Assembly (NCBI RefSeq): GCF_003987015.1
Contig: NZ_PIPQ01000003.1
Span: forward strand, 62,001-126,000
DNA length: 64,000 nt
DNA from: Aliidiomarina taiwanensis
Lineage (GTDB): Bacteria > Pseudomonadota > Gammaproteobacteria > Enterobacterales > Alteromonadaceae
Direction: 5' to 3'
Positions 7,377 through 19,718 of the stretch are shown in pieces; the stretch's first letter is position 1; each line of letters begins with the position of its first letter. Both the position numbers and the translations under genes were made by a program. The notes below the pieces were generated by a model. That model saw only the letters and a program-made list of their open reading frames with translations. It was not told the origin of the DNA and ran no database searches.

Positions 7377-8131
7377 TTAGGGTGAACTTTATTCGACTGA
7401 ATGCGCCCTGCTGGCACGACCCCTTTGTTTTTAACCTGTGCCGGTTGAAAACTCGGCGAACGCACTAACGTGACTGGCCATTCACGCTTTTGCACTATCA
7501 TGGCATAGCCAGCGGCTAAAAAGGGTACACGCTTTAACAAGCCTTGGCCTTTCGGAGAGCCGCCATGGCGCGATGGCCATGGCACAGCATAGCCGAAATA
7601 GCCCGCATGCAGCACCTGATAATTTAACAATGACAACCAATCTAACACCCGCGCCGGCGTAAACAAGCGGCTTTGCCAAGGTGCTCGCTGCCGCCAACTC
7701 GGCCATAATCGCGCAAGGCTATGCAGAGCATAAGGGTTACTCATGGCCACCAGCATATACCCGTCGTTACGCAATGCCCTGTCGGCTTCACGCAGCACTT
7801 GGTGAGGATCATTGCTGTACTCAAGCACAAAAGGCAAGGCTACCCAGTCGATGGCGTCTTGTGTAATTGGCAAAGCGGTTAACTCTGCTTGCACATCGCT
7901 TTGGCTTCCTGGGTGAATATGAAAATGAGCTTTAATACGTGCATCGGGCCAGGGCACGTCTAACCCACTCAACGTCAGCATATATTCCCCAAATATAATA
8001 GGGTCTTCTTCTGCTAACCACTGCCCAAGCGCTTGCCGCCACCATGTCCCTTGCTCAATATCATACCAGCGTTCAGGCGCCTGTACTCCGTCTGCTTGCA
8101 TGTGCTGACGCCGTGCTGATTTCAAAATCAT
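7373..8131 (-). CDS. yafS: YafS-like SAM-dependent methyltransferase
   Basis: A protein of about 252 residues resembling E. coli YafS. Recognisable segments are WVALPFVLEYSNDPHQVLRE, ALRNDGYMLVAMSNPYALH, VLDWLSLLNYQVLHAGYF and PSRHGG, all of which have counterparts in YafS, divergent from gloB as here. The class I methyltransferase motif I glycines are not obvious, so activity is uncertain, and the substrate is unknown. I start at the ATG at 8131, preceded by GAGGG. An open frame extends 34 codons further upstream but overlaps gloB. The last 35 residues are a basic, Pro-containing tail. The stop lies 15 bases before the rhodanese start. Confidence 0.82.
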   Translation of the reverse strand: MILKSARRQHMQADGVQAPERWYDIEQGTWWRQALGQWLAEEDPIIFGEYMLTLSGLDVPWPDARIKAHFHIHPGSQSDVQAELTALPITQDAIDWVALPFVLEYSNDPHQVLREADRALRNDGYMLVAMSNPYALHSLARLWPSWRQRAPWQSRLFTPARVLDWLSLLNYQVLHAGYFGYAVPWPSRHGGSPKGQGLLKRVPFLAAGYAMIVQKREWPVTLVRSPSFQPAQVKNKGVVPAGRIQSNKVHPK

Positions 8132-8179
8132 AGCAAACCCTCGTATACTGAAGCATGAATAAATTATTCTAGGAGCACC

Positions 8180-8944
8180 ATGCGCGTTACATACATTAAA
8201 GCTTTCAATGACAACTATATTTGGGCCATGCAAAGTGAAGACAACCGGTGTATTGTTTTTTGTCCCGGCGACGCAGCCCCAGTGCTGGCCTGGCTAGAAG
8301 AGCACAACTGCACACTCGCTGCTATTCTTGTGACGCACCATCACTACGACCATACAGATGGCATCGCTGACTTAGTGGCCGCCACACAATGCCGCGTCTA
8401 CGGCCCTGCAGCAGAAACTATTCCATGCAATTCTCATCCAGTGCATCCTGGAGACACCATAACACCTGCACCTGGCTTTCCAAACTTTCAAGTCATAGCC
8501 TGCCCTGGCCACACCTTAGGCCATGTTGCATATTATGCTGCACCCCGCTTATTTTCGGGTGACACCCTATTCGCTGCGGGCTGTGGTCGCATGTTTGAAG
8601 GCACACCCGACATGTTCGTCCATTCTCTCGACACCTTTCGTGCTTTACCCGCAGACACAAAGATATATTGCGCCCACGAGTATACGGCTGCTAATCTGGA
8701 ATTTGCTCTTGCTGTCGAGCCAGACAACCAAGACATTCAAGAACGAGCCGCCCTTGTGGCAAAGCAACGCAGCAACCAAGAAGCCACAGTGCCAAGCTTA
8801 TTAAGTATAGAATTAAAAACGAATCCTTTTTTGCGCACCCATCTACCAAGTGTGCAAAAAGCAGCAGAACAGCGGGCTGGAAGGCAAATAACTCGAAAAG
8901 AAGAGGTGTTTGCTGTGATCAGGGAGTGGAAAGACACCTTCTAA
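8180..8944 (+). CDS. gloB: Hydroxyacylglutathione hydrolase (glyoxalase II)
   Basis: It hydrolyses S-lactoylglutathione to D-lactate and glutathione, the second step of methylglyoxal detoxification. The 254-residue protein has the metallo-beta-lactamase fold with binuclear metal site THHHYDHTDG near residue 52, CPGHTLGHVAYY near 107, SGDTLFAAGCGRMFEGT near 125 and YCAHEYTAANL near 163. The C-terminal glutathione-binding domain with the RTHLP and VFAVIREWKDTF segments is intact. AGGAGCACC lies just before the ATG. It is divergent from yafS with 48 bp between starts and is followed by mltD, as in E. coli. Confidence 0.97.
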   Translation: MRVTYIKAFNDNYIWAMQSEDNRCIVFCPGDAAPVLAWLEEHNCTLAAILVTHHHYDHTDGIADLVAATQCRVYGPAAETIPCNSHPVHPGDTITPAPGFPNFQVIACPGHTLGHVAYYAAPRLFSGDTLFAAGCGRMFEGTPDMFVHSLDTFRALPADTKIYCAHEYTAANLEFALAVEPDNQDIQERAALVAKQRSNQEATVPSLLSIELKTNPFLRTHLPSVQKAAEQRAGRQITRKEEVFAVIREWKDTF

Positions 8945-9020
8945 TTCCATACAATGTGCCTAGAATTTCACCAGCCATAACCACTTAAGCGTTTGCTTAA
9001 AGTGAGGAGAATAATAATAA

Positions 9021-10616
9021 ATGAAGTACTCGTTCCTTCAGCGCAGCGCCCTTTTCGGCGCAGGTTTACTATTAAGTGGCTGTCAACTTATTGCACAAAA
9101 CGAATTAGAAGCGCCCGTTACAGCAGAGCAGATCCCTCTACGAGAGGGGGTTGAACGCTATGCCATGACGCTACCCACAGAACAGCCTCAGCCTATTGAG
9201 CGCAATGACCTGTCGCCGTTGCAGCAAGCAGATCTGTGGGACCGCATTCGACTGCAGCTCACCTTAGATATACCTGAACACAGTCTTATTGAAGCCCATC
9301 GGAATTGGTATCTAAACAACCCGAATTATATCGAGCGCGTATCTCAGCGGGCCGGCCCTCTGCTGTACTTCATTGTAGAAGAAATTGAAAAGCGCGGCTT
9401 ACCCCTCGAACTTGTACTTGTGCCCATTGTAGAAAGTGCCTACGACACCTTCGCTTATTCCCATGGACGCGCCAGCGGGCTATGGCAGTTCATCCCAAGT
9501 ACCGCCATCCATTACGGCCTTGATATTAATTGGTGGTACGACGGCCGCCGCGATATTGTCGCTGCAACCGAAACCGCTCTTGACTACTTCGACCGCTTAC
9601 ACAAAACCTTTGACGGCGACTGGTTATTAGCTATTGCTGCATACAACGGCGGGCAAGGCCGTGTCGCTGCTGCTGTAAGAAAGAACAAGTCTCAAGGCAA
9701 GCCCACTGACTTTTGGTCTCTTTCACTGCCGCGAGAAACCCGCAATTATGTGCCAAAAATTCTTGCCTTAGCGAGTTTGTTGCACGAGCGCCACGAACAA
9801 ACCTTAAGTTGGCGTTATGTCCCTAACCAACCTGTGCTTGACGTTATTGACGTAGGCCAACAAATGGACTTGGCCTTAGCCGCCAATATGTCAGGACTAG
9901 AGCTAGATGAGCTGCATCGTTACAACGCAGGGTATAACCGTTGGGCTACTACGCCTGAAGGTCCTTTTCATTTGTTGCTGCCTCGCCATGCAGCGGAGCA
10001 ATTTAAAGAAAAGTTAGCTGAAACAGACCCTGCTACTTGGGTAAGTTGGAACCGCCACAAGGTCAAGCGAGGTGAGAGTTTAATCACCATTGCGCGCCGC
10101 TACCACACAACGCCTCGAGCACTGCAGCAGGCGAACAATATCTCAGGCAGCTTAATTCGCGCGGGTGACTACTTACTTATACCGGTAGCGAGTCAAGCGC
10201 TAAGTGACTACAGCCTGTCGACCGATCAACGGTTGGCCCAGTCTCAAAGTACTCCTAATCAAGGCCAGCGCATCGATCACAGGGTTGTTAGCGGCGACAC
10301 TTTATGGGACTTAAGCCGAACATACAATGTCGGTGTAAGCCGTATAGCGCAATGGAACAATATGGCGCCTGGCGATATGTTACGTCCTGGCCAAACCCTT
10401 GCCATTTGGGTGCAAAACGAAGGCCAAACAACAAGCTCAGGTGTTACCCGTACGGTGCAATATCAGGTACGCTCGGGCGACTCGCTTGCGCGCATAGCCA
10501 GCCGTTTCCGCGTCACCATTCGTGACATTGAACGCTGGAACCAAATTAACCGAGAGCGTTACCTGCAGCCCGGGCAACGTCTCACCTTGCATGTCAATGT
10601 TGCTCAAGGAGGATAA
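9021..10616 (+). CDS. mltD: Membrane-bound lytic murein transglycosylase D with three LysM domains
   Basis: A 531-residue outer-membrane lipoprotein that cleaves peptidoglycan glycan strands, forming 1,6-anhydromuramic ends. The signal peptide ends in the lipobox LLSGC (Cys21). The SLT domain near residues 110-250 has the catalytic Glu in VPIVESAYDTFAYS, followed by ASGLWQFIPSTA and AIAAYNGGQGRV. Three LysM repeats follow, beginning HKVKRGESL (about 350), HRVVSGDTLW (about 417) and YQVRSGDSLA (about 483). GAGGAGA lies before the ATG. An imperfect hairpin (8982-9004) sits between gloB and mltD; it has no T-run and is not a clear terminator. Confidence 0.97.
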   Translation: MKYSFLQRSALFGAGLLLSGCQLIAQNELEAPVTAEQIPLREGVERYAMTLPTEQPQPIERNDLSPLQQADLWDRIRLQLTLDIPEHSLIEAHRNWYLNNPNYIERVSQRAGPLLYFIVEEIEKRGLPLELVLVPIVESAYDTFAYSHGRASGLWQFIPSTAIHYGLDINWWYDGRRDIVAATETALDYFDRLHKTFDGDWLLAIAAYNGGQGRVAAAVRKNKSQGKPTDFWSLSLPRETRNYVPKILALASLLHERHEQTLSWRYVPNQPVLDVIDVGQQMDLALAANMSGLELDELHRYNAGYNRWATTPEGPFHLLLPRHAAEQFKEKLAETDPATWVSWNRHKVKRGESLITIARRYHTTPRALQQANNISGSLIRAGDYLLIPVASQALSDYSLSTDQRLAQSQSTPNQGQRIDHRVVSGDTLWDLSRTYNVGVSRIAQWNNMAPGDMLRPGQTLAIWVQNEGQTTSSGVTRTVQYQVRSGDSLARIASRFRVTIRDIERWNQINRERYLQPGQRLTLHVNVAQGG

Positions 10617-10618
10617 AC

Positions 10619-13186
<2,568 letters not shown>

Positions 13187-14191
13187 TTAGCTTTTCTGTG
13201 CCATGCCGGCTGCGCCAGCCACATGCTGCTGACGCTCAAACTCTCGAATGCGCTGATAAGTATGCTGCACCGACTGTTTGGTAATTGGGTTGCGGTTGCT
13301 ATCGAGCACAGCAGCCCGAGGCATGGCTTCCGCTATTTTATTGGCCGCGTTGTACATCATGGTAAAGGCTTTATGACCATCGCCAGGCACTGGTAACTCC
13401 ATAAAGAGCACCACGCCACGGGTCGAAAAGGTTTCAATTTCGTCTAAATCAAATACGCCTGGGTTAAACATATTGGCCATACTGAACAGGGTTGGGCCTT
13501 TACCCGCTGTGTCCACATGCCGGTGGAATATGTCCATGTCGCCAAACTTAAAGCCAAGCTCTGTCACCGTTTGTAATAAAATAGCCCCTTGAATATCACC
13601 CGACACATACAAGCTAATCACTTGTGGCTCTTTCTCTGTGTTTGGTGTGTTTGTTTGTTCTGCTGCTGTGGCTTCCTCGGCAGGCTCTTCAGCACTTTCT
13701 TCTAGGTCCAAGGCACCAAGCTCGGGAGTTTTCTCCTCCGCATGCTCAGGCAGTGCTTCGCTGCTAATACTTGGTTGCTTTTGCTCTTCTTCAGGAAAGC
13801 TCATGGGCAACTGCTCTACAGCAACTTCTGGCTCTTGGCGCTCTGGGGTTGCTTTCGCACTTGTCGCTACGTTTGCAGGCTCGCTCCCCCCTTCGTCAAA
13901 CAAGGTAGGTTGCTGCACTTCTTTCTTGGCCGTGTCTGCTTTAGCGGGCTGTTTTGCCGCCTTGCTGTCTGCTGTTTTAATGGTTCGCACCGCGCCAATG
14001 CCAAACTCATCGAACCCCGAACTGTCAGTTGCTCCTGGAGTGGACTGAGTCGGTGTCAATGAGGGCTCTGCTTTCCGAACCACCCGTTGTTTACGGCTGT
14101 TTTTACGAATCGACCAGAGCCCGTGCGCTAACGCCGCTAAAATAACTAAAAGACCAACAATAATGAGCAAAACTCGCAAACCATCCATCAC
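13187..14191 (-). CDS. zipA: Cell division protein ZipA
   Basis: ZipA tethers FtsZ to the inner membrane. The 334-residue protein has the expected plan: an N-terminal helix (LRVLLIIVGLLVILAALAHGLW) preceded by almost no periplasmic residues; a basic stretch (RKNSRKQRVVRK); a long acidic, Pro/Glu/Ala-rich linker (about 45-195); and the globular FtsZ-binding domain (about 198-330) with VISLYVSGDIQGAILLQTV and FHRHVDTAGKGPTLFSMANM. It stands between smc and ligA, the gammaproteobacterial order. Translation may begin at either of two consecutive ATG codons. Confidence 0.95.
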   Translation of the reverse strand: MMDGLRVLLIIVGLLVILAALAHGLWSIRKNSRKQRVVRKAEPSLTPTQSTPGATDSSGFDEFGIGAVRTIKTADSKAAKQPAKADTAKKEVQQPTLFDEGGSEPANVATSAKATPERQEPEVAVEQLPMSFPEEEQKQPSISSEALPEHAEEKTPELGALDLEESAEEPAEEATAAEQTNTPNTEKEPQVISLYVSGDIQGAILLQTVTELGFKFGDMDIFHRHVDTAGKGPTLFSMANMFNPGVFDLDEIETFSTRGVVLFMELPVPGDGHKAFTMMYNAANKIAEAMPRAAVLDSNRNPITKQSVQHTYQRIREFERQQHVAGAAGMAQKS

Positions 14192-14211
14192 TTATACCTT
14201 GTTCGTTGTTG

Positions 14212-17200
14212 TTAGGTGGCATCAGCAATTGCTAATGCTTCCTCTACGTCCACTGCAACTAAACGCGACACCCCTGGCTCTTGCATGGTCACTCCCACAA
14301 GGTGTGTCGCCATTTCCATTGCTATTTTATTATGACTAATATAAATAAACTGCACCGATTCTGACATCTCTTGCACCAAACGGCAAAAGCGACCTACGTT
14401 AATATCGTCCAGCGGTGCGTCCACCTCGTCGAGCAAACAAAACGGCGCAGGATTTAACCTAAATATGGCAAAAACAAGCGCCAATGCAGTCAGCGCTTTT
14501 TCGCCACCCGACAGCAAGTGTATAGTGCTATTTTTCTTGCCTGGCGGACGGGCCATAATAGTCACCCCCGTTTCCAACAAGTCGTCGTCGGTCAGCTCTA
14601 AGTATGCCATACCTCCCGAAAAGACTTTAGGGAACAAACGCTGTAAATCCGCATTTACTTGATCAAATGTATGTTTAAACCGCGTCCGGGTTTCTCGGTC
14701 TATTTTCTTAATGGCCTCTTCTAGTATATCGAGTGAGGCCTGTAAGTCTTCATGTTGGGCATCGAGGTAAGCTTGGCGTTCCGCTTGCGCCTCTACCTCT
14801 TCAATGGCGGCAAGGTTAATTGCCCCTAGCTGAGCTATTTTACTGCTGCATGTATCTAAGGCTTGCTGCCACTTTTTCTCTTCCGCTTCTTCCGGCAAAT
14901 TCGCCAACACGTCCTTTAAAGACACACCCAGCTCATTGAAGGTGTCGAGCAATGCATGGCCACGCTCCCGAGACGCTGCTAATTCAAGTTTGCTAGCTTC
15001 CACTCGCTCGCGCTGCTTCACAATTTGCTCAAGCACCGCCGACTGACCTTTTTGTAAAACGCCTAACCGCTCTTGTACCGCGGCAAGGCTTTCCTTTTCC
15101 AGCAGTAGCCTTTGCTCTACGTCTTCTCGTTGCAGCAAGGCTTCCGCTAACTGCTCTTCAAGCAATAGCACTTCACTTTCCGTGTCCGTTTCTTGGCTCA
15201 GTGCTTGACGCTGCTCTGCCAATCGTTCTTGTTGCTCTTTCAGCCGCTGAATTTGTTGCTCTAAGTGCTGCCGTTTGCTTTGCACCTGCTGGCTTTCTAG
15301 TTGCAAACGATGCACCTGCTGTTGGCTTTCCACCACGGCCTGCTGCGCTGATTGCAACTGCTGCTGGAGTGTTTCGCCACGTTGCTCGGCCGCTTCAATA
15401 CGTGGGCCGTAGTCCGCCTCGTCTTGCTCTAATTCAATTTGGCGCTGCTCTATGCTTTCTTGTTCAGCCATCAGTGCTAGCCAGCGCTCTTCCAGCGTAT
15501 GCTGTTCTTCCTCTAAAGCCACTTTGCGTGCTTGTTCACGCGCGAAATCGCGCTCTGCACTTAAAAGACGCTCTTGGCTTCGTGCAACCTCTTGCTGAAC
15601 AGTATTCACCTGTTGCTGAACCTGTTGCAGCCGGGACGCGTTTTCCGCCTGTACCTGTTGGTGTGCAGCCAATTCTTGCGCAAGGGCCGAACGCTGTGTT
15701 TTTAACTCCGCCAGCGCAGCGTCTAAACGTTCCGCTTCCTGTTGCCAAACCAATTGGCTATCGGCATCGTCAGGGCGACCGAGCACCCAGCCGCGGCCAA
15801 GTACTCGACCGTCTGTAAGCGCTACTGTATGCCATTCAGGTTGTTCCAGCAGCTGCTTCGCTGTGGCTTCATCCGTAGCGACAGCGACTCCTTGCAGCAA
15901 CGCAAGCTGCTGTGCTTTGGCACCTAGCTGCAAAGCCAAGCTTTCTGTAGGCCACTCTAAACCTGGCGTGAAAGCCAATAAAGGCCTGTCAACAGCCACG
16001 GGCCACTGGCTGGGCTGCTCAGAAAATACCGGGGCAGCTAACCAGTGTTGTAATAGTGTTTCTGTGGCCGCAAGCCATTCATTAGGCACCTGTAAAAAAT
16101 CACGCAATACACCTATGCTCGGGTGCTGTTCTAACCATGCCTTTAATGCAGGGAGCTCCTGCGGCTCTTGGCTACGCAGTAAGTGCTCTACCGAGCCTCG
16201 CTGCCCTTCAAGCTGGTGCTGTTGGCCAGCAAGCGCTTGTTCTTGTTGCTGTAATGTTTGACTCGCCTGCTCGTAGCCTTGCTGCTGCTCTTGCAACTGT
16301 GCCAGCTGGCTGTTTGCTTCTTCAAGCAAAGCTTGCTGCTGTTCCAATTCAGAACGAAATACATCGAGCGCCTTGGTGTCTTGATGCTGCAAAGTAGCAA
16401 GCTCGTCAGCCAACTGCTGTCGCCGTTGTTGCCCTTGCGTCATCAACTCTGTCGTTGCACGGCGCTCGGCTTGCAGCACAGCACTACGCTCCGTTAACTG
16501 AGACTGAGTGTCCCGCAACGACTGCCAGTCCTCTCGCCAATCCTGGTAACGCATGTCTGCTTCTTCGCGTTGCTCATTCACCAAAATGGATTGTTCTTCC
16601 GCAACCAAAAGCTGCTGCTGCAGATCTTCACCTGTTCCTTGCAACTCGTCACAAAGTGCTTGTTCTGCCGCCAACTCTTCTGCCAACTGCGTCGCATTTC
16701 TTGCGTATGTAGCCGCTTGCTCGGCTCGTTGTTGTGCCAGCTGACGTTGATAGCGAATGTCTTGTTCCAAGCTCGTGACCTGGCTCGACACCTGGTAAAA
16801 TTGCGCTTGGGTTTGCTCTACCGTATCTTGCAGCGCTTGTTCTTGTTCTCGTAATTCCGTTTGACCACGCTCGCTGCCGCGCTGCTCTGCCTGCCACTTC
16901 TCCAGCTCCACTTCTTGGCTGGTGAGCTCTTGTTCCACTCGGTCGCATTGCTGCTGATAATGTAGCCAGCGCAGAGCCTGCAATTCACTTCGCAAGCGGC
17001 GCTCTTCCGCTTTTAAGGTTTGGTAACGACGCGCAGATGCTGCTTGGCGCTGTAACTTAGCCAGCTGTTTACCCAGCTCTTCGCGCACATCCGTTAGACG
17101 CTCTAAGTTTTCGCGGGTGCGGGCAATTCTATTTTCAGTTTCTTTACGGCGCTCTTTATACTTGGAAATGCCTGCCGCTTCTTCAATGAAGACACGTAAT

Positions 17201-17676
17201 TCTTGGGGGCGCGACTCAATTAAACGTGAGATCATCCCTTGTTCAATAATGGCGTAGCTACGAGGCCCTAACCCCGTACCTAAAAACAAGTCGGTAATAT
17301 CTCGTCGGCGACACTTGGTGCCATTTAAAAAGTATACGGACTGTCCTTCGCGGCTGACTTGCCGCTTCACAGACACCTCGTTGTAGTCTGCAAACTCGCC
17401 CTGCAAGCGTCTTTCCGTGTTATCGAAGACCAACTCCACACTTGCCTGAGACACGGGTTTACGGGCCGTGGAGCCGTTAAAAATAACATCCGTCATCGCG
17501 TCACCGCGCAGGTTCTTAGCACTACTTTCGCCAAGCACCCAGCGAACCGCATCAATTACATTCGACTTTCCACAGCCGTTCGGCCCGACAATGCAGGTCA
17601 TCTGCTCGGGGAACGCCACTTTCGTTGAGTCTACAAAAGACTTAAATCCTGTTAATCGAATGTATTTTAGTCGCAT
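14212..17676 (-). CDS. smc: Chromosome partition protein SMC
   Basis: A 1154-residue condensin ATPase that organises and segregates the chromosome. It has the N-terminal Walker A region (VGPNGCGKSNVIDAVRWVLG, near residue 30); two long coiled-coil arms extremely rich in Gln, Glu and Ala; a hinge near 500-640; and the C-terminal signature LLSGGEKALTALALVFAIF with Walker B CLLDEVDAPLDD. This organism also encodes scpA and scpB (52054-53441), so it uses SMC-ScpAB rather than MukBEF. It is the first gene of smc-zipA-ligA and is divergent from the PAS-like gene at 17840. Confidence 0.97.
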   Translation of the reverse strand: MRLKYIRLTGFKSFVDSTKVAFPEQMTCIVGPNGCGKSNVIDAVRWVLGESSAKNLRGDAMTDVIFNGSTARKPVSQASVELVFDNTERRLQGEFADYNEVSVKRQVSREGQSVYFLNGTKCRRRDITDLFLGTGLGPRSYAIIEQGMISRLIESRPQELRVFIEEAAGISKYKERRKETENRIARTRENLERLTDVREELGKQLAKLQRQAASARRYQTLKAEERRLRSELQALRWLHYQQQCDRVEQELTSQEVELEKWQAEQRGSERGQTELREQEQALQDTVEQTQAQFYQVSSQVTSLEQDIRYQRQLAQQRAEQAATYARNATQLAEELAAEQALCDELQGTGEDLQQQLLVAEEQSILVNEQREEADMRYQDWREDWQSLRDTQSQLTERSAVLQAERRATTELMTQGQQRRQQLADELATLQHQDTKALDVFRSELEQQQALLEEANSQLAQLQEQQQGYEQASQTLQQQEQALAGQQHQLEGQRGSVEHLLRSQEPQELPALKAWLEQHPSIGVLRDFLQVPNEWLAATETLLQHWLAAPVFSEQPSQWPVAVDRPLLAFTPGLEWPTESLALQLGAKAQQLALLQGVAVATDEATAKQLLEQPEWHTVALTDGRVLGRGWVLGRPDDADSQLVWQQEAERLDAALAELKTQRSALAQELAAHQQVQAENASRLQQVQQQVNTVQQEVARSQERLLSAERDFAREQARKVALEEEQHTLEERWLALMAEQESIEQRQIELEQDEADYGPRIEAAEQRGETLQQQLQSAQQAVVESQQQVHRLQLESQQVQSKRQHLEQQIQRLKEQQERLAEQRQALSQETDTESEVLLLEEQLAEALLQREDVEQRLLLEKESLAAVQERLGVLQKGQSAVLEQIVKQRERVEASKLELAASRERGHALLDTFNELGVSLKDVLANLPEEAEEKKWQQALDTCSSKIAQLGAINLAAIEEVEAQAERQAYLDAQHEDLQASLDILEEAIKKIDRETRTRFKHTFDQVNADLQRLFPKVFSGGMAYLELTDDDLLETGVTIMARPPGKKNSTIHLLSGGEKALTALALVFAIFRLNPAPFCLLDEVDAPLDDINVGRFCRLVQEMSESVQFIYISHNKIAMEMATHLVGVTMQEPGVSRLVAVDVEEALAIADAT

Positions 17677-17839
17677 GGAATCAGTTTAAAGTTATTTGAA
17701 TGAAAATCATAGCACCTGGCTGCACTGTGAAACGTGAAGATGAGTTAAATGCTGAATTTTCATCCTTTTGCTGGGAATTTGAGCAAGCAAGGTCATACTT
17801 ATCAGTTCCATTGGCATCCAAGGAAAGGAACTATTTGTT

Positions 17840-18514
17840 ATGCACATGCAACATTATCATGCATTTTTAAATTATTTAGCCGCCGCCGATGTGGCCGCAC
17901 TTATTATGGACAATCAAGGAAGGGTGTTAGCACATAACCCATTAAGCCAAGCCGTACGGCTGCATAAGGGGCAACGTCATTGGCAAGACCATTGCTTAAA
18001 CTCACAAGGGCCTCGGCCTCACTCTGGGCAAACTGTGGTGTACTGGCACCCCAAATACAAGGCGACAGCTGCTCGCTTAGTAACAACCAAACTACAAGAC
18101 TCCGGGCTTGTTCTGGCTCTCTTTTTAAACGCAGAAGACATTTCTAGCATCCAACAACAACTGGGTTTTGTACTCTATCACCCACAAGACAACGCCTGTT
18201 ATTGGTCAGACTATGCCGCGAGCTTGCATGAGGAGTCTGCACCTTATTACAGCAAGTTGAGTATGCAACATTTTTTACAGTGGTATGTACCGCATCAGCG
18301 CGACCGTTTGCTGTACGCCATGCTTGAGTGTGAACGGGCCCATAAAGCGCAGCAGGTAACTTTACGTATAGCCCACTCGGGCAGGTGGGTCCGCTACTTG
18401 TGGCTCACCCTGCCAATCAATGGCAAACCACTAACCTGCGCGTTTATCCGGCAGGTCACCTCGCCGCGGGTCAAAGCCCTTATTCGTCCTCGTCTTCAAG
18501 TCGTTCAGGGCTGA
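17840..18514 (+). CDS. Unknown PAS-like protein
   Basis: A 224-residue soluble protein with no confident family assignment. Residues 10-35 (AAADVAALIMDNQGRVLAHN) resemble the start of a PAS fold. A second similar unit may begin near 112 (LGFVLYHPQDNACYWSD) and end with the beta-strand-like VTLRIAHSGRWVRYLWLTLP. There is no output domain, so it would act by partner binding, if it senses at all. AGGAAAGGA lies upstream of the ATG. It is divergent from smc and its last 35 bases overlap the 3' end of convergent rmuC. An alternative start two codons later is possible. Confidence 0.65.
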   Translation: MHMQHYHAFLNYLAAADVAALIMDNQGRVLAHNPLSQAVRLHKGQRHWQDHCLNSQGPRPHSGQTVVYWHPKYKATAARLVTTKLQDSGLVLALFLNAEDISSIQQQLGFVLYHPQDNACYWSDYAASLHEESAPYYSKLSMQHFLQWYVPHQRDRLLYAMLECERAHKAQQVTLRIAHSGRWVRYLWLTLPINGKPLTCAFIRQVTSPRVKALIRPRLQVVQG

Positions 18515-19718
18515 TTTTTTTGCTTGGTTGTACGCCTAATTCGCGAAACTTTTCAACGCGGCTAATTAAGTTACCTCGACCTGTCGACAACTTATTCATT
18601 GCCGCATCAAAGTGCTTGCTGGTGGTGGCTAAGCTATGTTCAATACGACTCAAGTCGTCCAAGAAGCCAACGAACTTGTCGTACAGCTTAGCCGCGTCAC
18701 TGGCAATGCGCTTTGCATTCTGGCTTTGGTGTTCATATTGCCAAATGTTGTGCACCGTTCGCAGTGCCACCAGTAAATTAGTTGGGCTAACCAACATAAT
18801 GTTTTGGTCCAGCGCCAGCCGAATTAATTCTGGGTCTTTGTCCACGGCTAATAAAAAAGCAGGCTCAATTGGCACAAAAAGCAATACATAGTCTAGGGTG
18901 GTCACCCCTTCGAGCTGCTGGTACTTTTTTCGCCCCAAATCTCGCACATGGTTTTTTAACGACTGAACATGCTCCGCCAAGGCTTTTTCTCGCTCCGCGT
19001 CTGTTTCAGCATTAAAGTAACGTTCATAGGCTGTTAGCGACACTTTGCTATCAACAATCACTTGGCGCTTTTCAGGTAAGTGAATAATGACATCTGGGCG
19101 GTAGTTTTTGCCTTCTTCTGCTCTGCGTTGAGCTTGCACTTCATATTCGTGACCGGCCCGCAGCCCCGACTGCTCTAAAATGCGCTCTAAAACCACTTCG
19201 CCCCATACCCCTTGCTGGCGGCTATCGCCCTTCAGAGCACGGGTTAACGACTCGGCTTCTGCTGTCATTTGCTTATTCAGTTCACGCAGGCTTAACAGCT
19301 CTTTTTGCAACGACATACGCTGACGCCCTTCCTCAGCATATTGGCTACCCACTTGCTGACGAAAAGCTTCCAGCTGCTGTTTTAAAGGATTCAAAGTAGA
19401 CGCTAACCGTCGTTCGTTTGCCGTTTCAAATTGCTGCGCTTTTTGTTCAAAAATACGCTGGGCTAAGCGTTCAAATTCGTTTTTTAAGCGTTCTTCACTT
19501 TCACTTAAACTGGTGAGTTTGTCTTGCATATGTTGGTGGGCCGCACCAGCAAGTGCCCGCTGCTTATCCAGCTCCGCGGTTAGCAATACCCGCTGCTCTT
19601 GTAAATAGCGGTTGCGTGCATGGGCACGCGAAAGCAACACCAGCAACAACACAAAAAGGGCAGCAACGACTGTTGCTGCCCCCATCCAGAATGTACTTGA
19701 AAAGGTGTCAGTGACCAT
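18480..19718 (-). CDS. rmuC: DNA recombination protein RmuC
   Basis: RmuC limits inversions and rearrangements at short inverted repeats and has a predicted nuclease-like core. The 412-residue protein has an N-terminal membrane helix (FWMGAATVVAALFVLLLVLL), a coiled coil (about 35-165), and the conserved core: GVWGEVVLERILEQSGL, YRPDVIIHLPEKRQVIVDSK, LDYVLLFVPIEPAFL and LVSPTNLLVALRTV. The PD...D-K pattern in RPDVIIHL...VDSKV is the PD-(D/E)XK-like signature. The ATG directly abuts the fumarase stop (TAAATG), so they form an operon. Confidence 0.95.
   Translation of the reverse strand: MVTDTFSSTFWMGAATVVAALFVLLLVLLSRAHARNRYLQEQRVLLTAELDKQRALAGAAHQHMQDKLTSLSESEERLKNEFERLAQRIFEQKAQQFETANERRLASTLNPLKQQLEAFRQQVGSQYAEEGRQRMSLQKELLSLRELNKQMTAEAESLTRALKGDSRQQGVWGEVVLERILEQSGLRAGHEYEVQAQRRAEEGKNYRPDVIIHLPEKRQVIVDSKVSLTAYERYFNAETDAEREKALAEHVQSLKNHVRDLGRKKYQQLEGVTTLDYVLLFVPIEPAFLLAVDKDPELIRLALDQNIMLVSPTNLLVALRTVHNIWQYEHQSQNAKRIASDAAKLYDKFVGFLDDLSRIEHSLATTSKHFDAAMNKLSTGRGNLISRVEKFRELGVQPSKKISPERLEDEDE

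Noticed and set aside
8982-9004. Hairpin CACTTAAGC/GCTTAAAGTG between gloB and mltD as a terminator
   Set aside because: It has a mismatch (an extra A) and no T-run; it overlaps the mltD ribosome site region and could be chance.
15201-15818. A 205-codon open frame on the plus strand inside smc
   Set aside because: It is antisense to the Gln/Ala-rich coiled coil of smc, whose composition leaves long open frames on the other strand. It has low-complexity sequence and no ribosome binding site.
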